From positions 29,394,176 through 29,458,175 of the forward strand of contig CM070723.1 of the NCBI GenBank assembly GCA_036346275.1: DNA of 64,000 nucleotides, in the 5' to 3' direction. Each line of letters opens with the position of its first letter. Positions within the stretch are counted from its first letter, which is position 1. The translations under genes were made by a program, and so were the position numbers. The notes beneath the pieces are model-generated. The model searched no databases. It was not told the origin of the DNA and saw only the letters and a program-made list of their open reading frames with translations. This DNA comes from Otatea glauca. Its lineage: Eukaryota; Streptophyta; Magnoliopsida; Poales; Poaceae. Positions 55,761 to 64,000 of this stretch are shown here, one piece after another.

Positions 55761-56451
55761 AGGACCCTCCCAATGAGGACGATTTTCAGGAGCCCGAGCT
55801 CGAGTTGAACTACATTTATGGGGGCTCAACCGGATACGAGTCCAAGCGGAAGCAAAAGCTTACCGTTCGGGAGATCAATGTGGTGGAACCAGTAGCCCCC
55901 AAATATTTAAAATGGCCCGAGGTACCGATCACCTTTGACCGCTCGGATCACCCCAACCGGGTTCTACATCCGGGTAAGTTCCCTCTAGTGCTTGACCCTG
56001 TCATTCGCAATGTAAAGTTAAGGAAGGTCCTGATTGATGGCGGGAGTGGGCTCAATATCCTGTTCGCCAAAACCCTCGATGATATGAACATCCCCGCTCT
56101 GAGCTAAGGCCGAGCACTCAGCCATCCCACGGAGTGATCCCTGGGGTGTCTTCGTTTCCACTTGGGTAGATTTCTTTGCTCGTCACTTTCGGTACCAAGG
56201 ACAACTACCAGATCGAGCACGTAAGTTTCGAGGTGGCCGATTTTGAGACGGCGTACCACACCATCTTGGGAAGGCCCGGCCTGGCTAGATTCATGGCCGT
56301 CCCGCACTACACCTATCTGGTGATGAAGATGCCGGGACCCAAAGGCGTCATCACGGTCCGCAGTGACATCAAGCAATCCTTGCAATGCGACCGGGAGAAT
56401 CACGAACTCACTGAGTTGCAGGAGGCAACCGCCGAGACAGAGAAAATCTAG
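55761..56451 (+). pseudogene. pol: Gypsy protease, element D
   Basis: The frame from gag continues to ITFDRSDHPNRVLHPGKFPLV and KVLIDGGSGLNILFAKTL (active site DGGS), ending at 56107. After a stop, VTFGTKDNYQIEHVSFEVADF and AYHTILGRPGLARFMAVPHY give the C-terminal half of the protease (56176-56451). The usual family layout with two breaks. Confidence 0.82.
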
Positions 56452-57531
56452 GCAGAAGCCGCTACGCTGCGGAAAGAAGGCGACGTCCCGTCCAAGAAGC
56501 AGGCCATGTCAGGTATGAAGCCCGGCGAAGGAACCAAGAGAATCATTCTTGACCCGTCCGATCTGTCTAAGACGATTTTGATCGGGATAGGGCTCGAGGA
56601 CAAATAGGAAGGCGCGCTCATCACCTTTCTCCAGGCTAACAAGGACATCTTTGCCTGGAAACCATCCGACATGCTGGGTGTTCCAAGGGAGGTGATCGAG
56701 CATTCACTGCACGTCAACGAAAAGGCAAAGCCAATCAAGCAAAGGCTTCGGTGATTCGCTCCGGACCACCGAAACGCCATCAAGCAGGAGATCACTAAGC
56801 TTTTAGATGCAGGTTTTATCAAAGAGGTGTATCACCCCGATTGGTTGGCAAACCCTGTATTAGTGCAAAAGAAGAATAAAACTTGGCGCATGTGCGTTGA
56901 TTATACTGATCTCAATAAAGCATGTCCGAAGGATCCCTTTGGGCTACCTCGAATCGATCAGGTGGTTGACTCGACCGTCGGGTGCGAAATTCTGAGTTTT
57001 CTCGATGCTTACTCAAGGTACCACCAAATTTGCCTAAAGGCGGAAGATCACATCAAAACTTCATTCATAACGCCTTTCAGAGCCTTTTGCTACACCACGA
57101 TGGAATTCGGACTGAAAAATGCTGGCGCAACGTCCCAGCGCGCGATACAGCGGTGTTTTCTTGCCCAGCTTGGACGCAATGTGGAAGCATACGTGGATGA
57201 CGTCGTGGTGAAGACTAGAGAAAGGAAGGACCTTATTGCCGACTTGACCGAGACGTTCGAGACTCTAAGGTCTTTCAGCATGAAGCTTAATCCCGAGAAG
57301 TGTGTTTTCGGAGTATCTTCGGGAAAACTGCTCGGGTTTATCGTATCACAACGAGGCATCGAGGCCAACCTAGAGAAGATCAGGGCCATATCAAAAATGG
57401 AACCGCGGACTTGCCAAAAGGACGTCCAGAAGCTTACAGGATGCATGGCCGCACTCAGCAGGTTCATTTCCCGACTAGGTACGCGAGGAATGCCATTCTT
57501 TAAACTCCTCAAGAAGCAAGACAAGTTCTAG
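56452..57531 (+). pseudogene. pol: Gypsy reverse transcriptase, element D
   Basis: The first 370 bp are interrupted by stops (56449, about 56605, about 56752) but read as the RT lead-in (FAWKPSDMLGVPREVIEHS). From 56827: HPDWLANPVLVQKKNKTWRM, CVDYTDLNKACPKDPFGLPR, FLDAYSRYHQICL and AYVDDVVVKT (catalytic YVDD intact). The end segment LTGCMAALSRFISRLGTRGM is typical for Tat elements. Stop at 57529-57531. Confidence 0.9.
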
Positions 57532-58440
57532 TGGACTCCAGAGGCACAGCAGGCATTTAAATACTTGAAGACCTTCCTGACGATGCCCCCGGTCTTGGTT
57601 TCACCGATGCCGGAGGAGCCTCTGCTACTTTACATCGCGGCAACGACTCATGTAGTCAGCGTCGCGGTCATCATAGAAAGGGAGGAGCCGGGCCACGTGC
57701 AGAAGATCCAACACCCAGTCTACTTCATCAGCGAAGTCCTGAGCGAATCCAAGGTGTGGTATCCGCAAGTGCAAAAATTATTGTATGTTGTCCTTCTGAC
57801 GTCTCGCAAACTCAAGCACTACTTCCAAGAGTATACTATTTTGGTGGTCATCTCCTTCCCAATAGGAGATATACTTCACAACCTGGAGGCCACTGGGAGA
57901 ATTGCAAAATGGGCGATCGAGCTGGGAGCTTTCAATATCTTATTCAAGCCTCGCACTGCCATCAAGTCTCAAGCGCTCGATGACTTCACGGGCGAGTGGA
58001 CAGAGCTTCAAAGCCCGGCGGTTACCAAGGAGCTCGAGTACTGGATATTGTACTTTGATGGTTCCCTCATGCTCAGCGGCGCGGGGGCTGGTATCGTGCT
58101 CATATCACCAAGTGGAGAAAGGTTGAGGTATGTTCTTCAAATACTTTTTCCCACTTCAAACAACGCCGCCGAGTACGAGGCACTCATCCATGGGCTCCGT
58201 ATCGCCATATCACTCGGTATTCGACGTTTGACGGTTCGCGGAGACTCAATGCTCATGGTCAACCAAGTGCAAAAAGAATGGTCCTGCATCGAAGACAACA
58301 TGGCAGCCTATTGCCAGGAGGTACGCAAGCTAGAAGGTAATTTTGACGGCCTAGAACTTATTCATGTGCTCCGCCGTGACAATGAAGCGTCGACACCGAG
58401 GCAGAAGGTCCAACAACCAAATGCACTACCCCCCCCCCTT
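57532..58440 (+). pseudogene. pol: Gypsy dual RNase H, element D (truncated)
   Basis: First RNase H region: LLLYIAATTHVVSVAVIIERE, VYFISEVLSESKVWYPQVQK and KLKHYFQEYTI. A second, archaeal-type RNase H follows: LYFDGSLMLSGAGAGIVL (Asp), NNAAEYEALIHGLRIA (Glu) and LTVRGDSMLMVNQVQKEW (Asp). All three metal-binding positions of the second domain are present. After HVLRRDNEAS the protein leaves the family and ends at a poly-C junction near 58430-58440; the residues after that are not part of it. Confidence 0.88.
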
Positions 58441-61082
58441 GATCGAACGACAACCGCACTACAACATTGCCCATAAGCTAAGTACCTGATTTCTTGCCTT
58501 AGCTGATAGCCAGAACGACAAGCTTGAAACTATTATGTTCTTAATTCTATGATATAGATGATTTTAGTAACCTATGGCTCAGTTTGTTATACTAGTGCAT
58601 GAAATTTGTGTTGAGGCTGTGGGTGAGAATCATTGCATTGTTAACTTTGTGTGCACAAAAAAAATGTATGACTGAGCTGGTGGAATTGCAGTTTTAAGGT
58701 CTTGATTAATTTGGTAAAGTGAGTGGTGCCTTTGTTTTAGGTTCTGCACATTCCAGGTGAAGGCATAAAAAGGATTTACCTTATGCCCAAGAATGATTGT
58801 GAACAAGAGCTAGATTATAGTCCTAGATTATGAATGTATGCCTTCCATATTCTGGAACCTTGCTAGGTGTGATCAATTCAAAAAGGCTATCTGTTGTATA
58901 CAAGTAATTGTAAGTGTTATGAATGTGCTTTGTTTGCAAGTTATTTTATTGAGTGAATGCATCCTTGTGTCCTGTATTGTTAACTGCTCAGGGGTGTTAG
59001 ATTCAGATGATCGATCTTTATGTCTTAAAATTAGGTTTAAAAAAATACATGCTGATACTTTTGAAGTTTAGACTTAGGGAATAGTGTTTTGTATTCAATG
59101 TTTGTTTATTAAGGCATAGAAAGATTCAAGATTGCTTCCTATCAAGATTATTGTGTCAATTGTGTATCATTCCATATTTATCAAGATATCATTATGTTTC
59201 GATGCACCATGCCTTTCAGATTTCTTTCGAATGAATTTATGTATATATAAGGTTTGTTCCAATTGTTCTGGTTATCCATTTGAAATGTTTGCTATGAGAT
59301 GAGTGAGAATGATTTAGAATCTGGCTTTTATGAATGGGTGCTTTGCTAATAAGATGATTAGATTCTAAAAAGAGGGACTAGTAATGTTTACATTCTGACT
59401 TTGGCTGGTGCTGCTAAATTGATGGTTTATATGCTTATGAACAGGACAGGGAGGAGTGTATGTATAATTGTTGATTGTTGTATTTTGCCTTTATCTTTGG
59501 TTGACTAGGAGTTATTCATATGTGTTTTAGACCAGAACAAGCAGATCGTATTAATAGCTACAAGATCAAGCTGAAAAGAAAGGTAGTCTAATGCTTTTGC
59601 ACCTGATCTGTAGGAAATAAGGATTGAGGTGTCGATGGGGCAAAAGGAGAGAGAGGCAGGTGGTTGTCTGACTTGTCTCCTTCCTCCTACTGTGATGGTC
59701 AATTCCTCCTTCCAGCAGCAGGTTAGTAAATGGGAGTGGTAGTGGACGGCAGGTGTACTGGTTAGTAAGGATGGGGTGTAAAAGCTTAGGTTGCCCTGAC
59801 ATTGACTTCTTTTATACTAAGGCTTGCAGGCAACACCAGAGCTGAAAAGAGCAAAACTCTGGGCTGGTGGCATAGGTGGAGTACATGCAGCCCTTCAATC
59901 TGCCATTTGGCTGAGAAGGATGGGCAGATGATGTGCTGGCATTCAACTGGTGGAGATGGGCAAGGAATGGGCAAGAGACTGCTGGTCTCAAGCTGGAAGA
60001 ATGGGCAGGAAATGGGTGCTGGCAGCCAGCTGTAGGAATGGGCAAAGAGACAAAACAAATGGTGGTTGGCTGGCTATAAGTCGGTTCGACAGCTAGAGTT
60101 GATTTCTTGCTGATGCCATTAGTAGATGATTGAATGTTTGATTGAATGAGGCGATGTAAACTAATGCCAAAGAATGAATTTGAACTTGTCTTAGCACTTT
60201 GACGATTTGTATGGGTGATAGTCTGTATGCATGATAATGAGGTCATATATATTTTTGTAGAGTATTGATAATATCTGGATTCAGTGAACTTATAAGGGAA
60301 TGATTATGAGGTTGAACTGTATAAAAGTGAAATGGATAAGAATGTGTATAGTCATGAATGTGATTGTTAAATTTTGAGTAATTGAGGATGTTAAGTGTGC
60401 ACCACTGATATTGTTGATGCTTGAATATACTCTTGAATTTTATTGCTTTGGGAAAATTACTAATTGGGTTATAACTTGAGATGCTAAATTGTGTGCCTCA
60501 AATGAGTTGTATACACTTGAATGAGTAAATGTGCAAGAGATTTGATGAGAGGTAGGTATAGAGAAGTAATACCACTTTTAGAATCAAGAATGATATTGAG
60601 ATTTGAGAATACCTTAGGAGGTAAGCATGGATCCTGATTTTTCTTTAAAGATCAAAAGTAGGAGCTTTGGCTCAATTGATTGTAATCTACTAAACTTACA
60701 ATGTAAACTCGATATGAGTATATAAATCGAATCTTGTTTAATCTCTTTGATAAGTTGGATGTTTATGAATGATTATAATGCTAAGGAGTGGCTGATCTGA
60801 AGTTTTTCTTTGGTGGACATGCGATGTATTTGGAGTTGAGATTAGTATGTGACTGGATAGAAATGTGCATTTGAAAGTATATATATATTAATATGATTTC
60901 TGAAATTTTGGGTAAAAGAGAATGTTAAAAGTGCATACTGTGATTGTTGAGTTTATGGCTAAACCATTTCAGTAGAGCTGTGTTGCACTATCTTTTTTTT
61001 TTAACTTGATACGATATAGAAGATAATTCTTCGAATAGCTTAACAGAATTTTAGGGAATAGGATTTCGGGTAGGTTTTTACA
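58441..61082 (-). repeat. LTR H, 5' part (U3 and R)
   Basis: No gene. In minus orientation it starts TGTAAAAACCTACCCG, is A/T-rich for 1.2 kb, has a TATA box at 59819-59809, and then a pyrimidine-rich segment with repeated CTGCCCAT / TTGCCCATTC motifs (59860-60040). Small frames on both strands show no domains. Confidence 0.6.
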
Positions 61083-61562
61083 AATACTTCTTTATTGCAA
61101 AATAGACATGATAGCCCTTTTCCTTTGGAATAAGCCTTGCACATAGTTATATAGAATTGCATTCTGTGCACAACTTATTGAGTGCTTTCAAATACTCGCC
61201 CTTGCTAACAACCACAATCAAAAGTTGAGGAGTCTACACCTTTGTTGGAGGAGTACCAGGAGGACACGAGTAATTAGGGTCCGAGCCTTGTCAGTTGCCG
61301 GTGGTAAACTGAGGGTCATCTACGTCTTCTACTTTCTGCTGTATTTGCCTTAGTTTTTATTTCAAGTCTAGTCCAGGGTGGCTTAATAATGTAGATTGGT
61401 CATAACATCATACACTTAGTTATAATCAATAAATGGAATCTTTATATTATTATCATTGTGTATGATGTCATATTTACCAATGTTGAGCTGAGTGCACTAC
61501 TATGATCCTGGGCTAGTGCAGTAAACACAAAGGGTCCGAATTGGTAAATTCGGGTCCAGACA
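61083..61562 (+). repeat. 5' LTR of element C, right part
   Basis: Resumes the LTR at AATACTTCTTTATTGC and continues as LTR A does (GGAATAAGCCTTGCACATAG, GCATTCTGTGCACAAC, TACTCGCCCTTGC), ending GGGTCCAGACA before the degraded primer site. Confidence 0.88.
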
Positions 61563-61776
61563 TAGATGTTATCAGAGCATACTGATTGTAGGTCTTGGCC
61601 CTAGGTAGCATGGTGGTGTCCTAGGTGTGTCCAAAACTATTTTTTAAAGAAAAATCTAAATTTGACTAACAAAACACTCTTGACTCTTCTTATTCTCTAC
61701 TTCTCACCTTTGCTGAATTTTTCATTTTCTCGCTGCCGTTTTGAGTTGTGGAGTTATCTATTTCTCTTTTGAATAA

Positions 61777-62022
61777 ATGAGGATGCTACAATCGTACGGG
61801 GAGCGTGAGGGTGGATATGCTGTGGAGCTTTGGAGAGTACTTCAGGTCTTGGGAGGCTTTGTGAGACTGTTGTACAAAGGCAATTGCTGGGTTGTGAATG
61901 GAGTTGAACGTGTAATTATCTACAAAATCCTTATTTATGCAAGAGAAGATGAAAAGGCAAGCAAACCAATTAACATCACCGTGAGGAGAGCTACCTTCGA
62001 GATTGGCACCCAGGAGGCTTCA
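61777..62022 (+). pseudogene. Leader ORF upstream of gag, element C (truncated)
   Basis: Starts ATG 61777: MRMLQSYGEREGGYAVELWRV, aligned with the element B leader ORF (MRRIHTYGERTGGFPVELW). Continues with VLGGFVRLLYKG and ARE-DEKASKPINITVRRATFEIGTQEA without stops over 82 codons until the break into MULE DNA at about 62022. This is the best-preserved N-terminus of the three copies. Function unknown. Confidence 0.75.
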
Positions 62023-63700
62023 TGATTGGCTTTGAGGAGGATCTACCCCGAACACGGTGTTTCGTGGCCCTTTTGTTCCTCCGAAACAATTGTGGAAGGT
62101 CTGTGGGTAACTCTTCAAGCGATACAAGTGATTCCCTTGTGGTAGGAGTTGCCTTCTTCGCTGCCTCCACTATATACCTCGATGTCAGCTCATCCAACTT
62201 CCTCCATAGTGCATCGAACTTTCTCTGCTTTTTCTGGTTGCACAGCCTCTTGAAAAGCTTTGTAAGCTCCTTGTTCCTGAATTGCTTGTAGAAGTTAGCA
62301 CCCATGTGGTGCTTGCACCACCTACTTTGCAAATAAGGCCATGGATGTGTCTCATTTGACCCTTTCTACTACTGAACGATCGCTTTCAATAGCCCGAGAT
62401 ACCTATCGTGTATGACACGCACTCTTAGCCACTGATTGACAACACCAGCTTTCACGTTCCTTAAAAACTAGAGCCAACTATCATTGTTCTCACCCTCCAC
62501 AAATACCGGCCTAGAGAAGAACCTGATTGTTACCATCTACTCCTATGGTAGTCAATATCTAGTCCTTGTATTTTTCAGTTAGAAATGTTTCGTCCATGCA
62601 TAGCAATGGACGACAATATCTGAATGCATTGGTGCATGCACCGAAAGCAAATAATGCCTGCTTCAATATCATCTTCCTAGGGAAGTGCTGTGAATGCTTC
62701 TCAAAAATATCGACATAAGTCCCAACATTCATTTTCTTGATCAATTCAAGCATACTTGACAGGTTCTGATAGAAGTCTTCAAACATCCCGAGCATAGCTT
62801 CCAAGACCTTCTGCTTCACTCTTCAGGCCTTAGCATAGCTTATGGTGTACTGGAACTTCCTCTTTATTACAAGTATGGTGGCATGTGGCTCTAAATCCAA
62901 GTTACCCACAATCTTCCTGTACATTGCATTCGTAATAAAGCCTGAAGATATGTTTCTATGCGATTACATAAACTCCGTCAACATGTATATGTGTAGGACA
63001 ACTATAGAATACTTTCAAATGATATTCCACATAGGTTGGTACACATGGACACACCATGGATAGCCCTCCATCTCGTATCTCACATCACACACCTGCGGAT
63101 CTGACTTCACAACCTTAAAGGTCCTCCACAGCAACACTGCCCATGCTATCACTACTTACTGCACCTCCTACTTAGTCATGTAAAATGCTCCTTATCTCAC
63201 CTCATTCTGATCATACTCCTATGCAACGCCTTCAGCTTTCGAACACCAGCGTATCGAACTAGTAGTCCTCCCACTCCGTAGGAAAAGGTTAGTTGCCTCC
63301 CAGCTCACCGTCATCATCACCTTCATCATCTGATAAAGCCTCGTAGTCACCGTTATCAACCTCCATGCTTCGACCAACCCTTCGATCTGTTCTCCCTCAC
63401 ATGCCACACCCATCGGTTCCTACACCACCTATATTGGAACATCAACTTCCTCGCCTTGCACTGCTTTCTGACCCGAACTCACATCCTGTCTCATTAAGCA
63501 TTCTGCACTTCAGCTACATTCCCCAACTTCGTCTGGTTCATCATCAATAGCCGCCTCCTACGTCACATGGTCGACATCGTCTTTCTAAAATGCTTGCACC
63601 AATAACACTAATGGCCATCCTCGCTCATTCACCAATCTTACATACGAGCTCCACGACTTCGGCCCTTTCAATAACACTAACTCCCAGTATGTGCATGGCC
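62023..63700 (-). pseudogene. MULE transposase, N-terminal and catalytic part
   Basis: Reading the minus strand from right to left: an acidic lead with YEALSDDEGDDDGE (about 63330), a MuDR N-terminal domain in broken frames (ending KRKFQYTISYAKA, about 62840), then KQKVLEAMLGMFEDFYQNLS, the MULE catalytic region FAFGACTNAFRYCRPLLCMDETFL (62650-62590), GVDGNNQVL, VKAGVVNQWL, RVIHDRYLGLLKAI, and SRWCKHHMGANFYKQFRNKEL (62330-62265). The end of this piece, SSKPIMK, meets element C at about 62022. Several stops and frame changes. The start is unclear beyond about 63700. Its C-terminus is at 49079-49822. Confidence 0.8.
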
Positions 63701-64000
63701 GTGTCCGACAGCTTACCCGTGCAACAGATCATGCAACTCACGGTCCAACGAGAACAAGTGGTACAACCATTTAGTAACTGTTACTTCATATTGTATTTTA
63801 AATTGTACTCGTTCATTCATACATATCGAGCCTTTCATCAAATTGTTATTACATGCACAACATAACACCATCATGTCAACCAATACGTACTACGCCTCAT
63901 GAATTCTAAACCTAACCACACCGCAACGCCTAGGTATCACAACAAGCTACTCTACACTATATGAAACAAATGCTGCAAACATACATAAATTTAATTTTTA
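63701..64000. other. Right edge, unassigned
   Basis: A/T-rich DNA upstream of the MULE coding region. It may be the MULE 5' region; no terminal inverted repeat is visible before the window ends. Confidence 0.35.

Larger units (their letters stand above)
53392..58440 (+). mobile_element. Tat-lineage gypsy element D (3' end missing)
   Basis: LTR (53392-53943), primer site, gag, protease, RT, retroviral-type RNase H and a second RNase H, in gypsy order. It ends abruptly near 58440 at a run of eleven C, without integrase or 3' LTR. The YFDGS...AEYEALI...GDS second RNase H marks the Tat lineage. Frames are broken by many stops. Confidence 0.85.
52577..61082 (-). mobile_element. Solo LTR H (minus orientation), split by element D
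   Basis: Outer edges TGTGACACCC (52577) and TTTTTACA (61082) are flanked by AATAT/AATAC inside LTR C. Read on the minus strand, 61082 to about 58440 looks like U3 and R (TATA box TAGTATAAAAG at 59819-59809), and 53391 to 52577 looks like the 3' portion (CTTGTTGAGTAGTGGAGTACTCAGCC, the motif seen in Tekay LTRs). Summed length is about 3.46 kb, the size of a Tekay-like LTR. There is no primer site, gag or pol of its own, so a solo LTR is the simplest reading. Element D sits within it. Confidence 0.65.
49823..62022 (+). mobile_element. Tekay/Del-like gypsy element C (5' LTR and leader, split by H)
   Basis: 5' LTR 49823-52576 plus 61083-61562, then a slightly degraded primer site (TGTTATCAGAGC, about 61567), then a leader ORF that stops matching at about 62022, where MULE sequence begins. 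The rest of C, and probably a bit of the MULE, is deleted. The LTR is closest to that of element A. The whole of 52577-61082 is a later insertion. Confidence 0.85.

Noticed and set aside
58838..59071. 77-codon plus-strand frame in the A/T-rich region after element D
   Set aside because: No homology recognised; it lies in the presumed U3/R of LTR H on the opposite strand.

Overview
The window looks like transposon-rich heterochromatin of a flowering plant, most likely a grass (Poaceae). The grass call rests on the combination of SIRE/Maximus-type Ty1/copia LTRs, Tekay/Del-type chromoviruses with 3 to 3.7 kb LTRs, a CACTA element with a CACTACTACAGAA terminus, and GC-rich captured-gene-like DNA. 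I cannot name the species. I found no intact host gene, tRNA, rRNA or CRISPR array. Nearly all of the 64 kb can be assigned to nested or truncated mobile elements.

Layout. 1-7082: SIRE/Maximus-like copia element on the minus strand (RT-RNase H, integrase, protease, gag, PBS, 5' LTR), broken by frameshifts; its 3' end lies outside the window. 7083-8010: plus-strand remnant of a gypsy element (3' internal end and LTR). 8011-8825 and 21816-23382: one copia-type LTR split by a 12,987-bp CACTA transposon (8826-21812) that has 22-bp terminal inverted repeats and a TAA target duplication. The CACTA carries a decayed TNP2 transposase gene and a decayed second gene (Transposase_24-like plus a C48/Ulp1-like remnant), both on the minus strand. 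A near-identical leader block with a hairpin lies upstream of each gene. 23383-24612: LTR-retrotransposon 3' fragment. 24613-25283: a miniature LTR retrotransposon (TRIM/SMART type). 25284-26337: unassigned.

26338-32125: Tekay-like element A (5' LTR, PBS, leader ORF, gag, start of protease), cut off by a minus-strand gypsy fragment (32126-33661). 33667-46746: Tekay-like element B, complete from LTR to LTR with an ACAGG target duplication; it encodes a leader ORF, gag, protease, RT, RNase H, integrase and chromodomain, with several stops and frameshifts. 46752-48108: minus-strand LTR-retrotransposon remnant (element I). 48109-49078: diverged Tekay-like LTR fragment. 49079-49822 and 62023-63700: the two halves of a single minus-strand Mutator-like (MULE) transposase, separated by Tekay-like element C (LTR 49823-52576 plus 61083-61562, then a truncated leader). 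The LTR of C is itself split by what appears to be a solo LTR in minus orientation (H, 52577-61082), and that LTR is split by a Tat-lineage gypsy element D (53392 to about 58440) with a dual RNase H.

How the parts relate. The gene groups are the replication modules of selfish elements and do not form a host pathway. The relative order of insertion can be read from the nesting: MULE, then C, then H, then D on the right; copia LTR, then CACTA on the left; E-type gypsy, then B in the middle. Points most worth following up are the duplicated CACTA leader hairpin with a covarying base pair, the leader ORF upstream of gag shared by three Tekay-like elements, the recurring hairpins in their transcribed LTR leaders, the C48-like remnant in the CACTA, and the TRIM.
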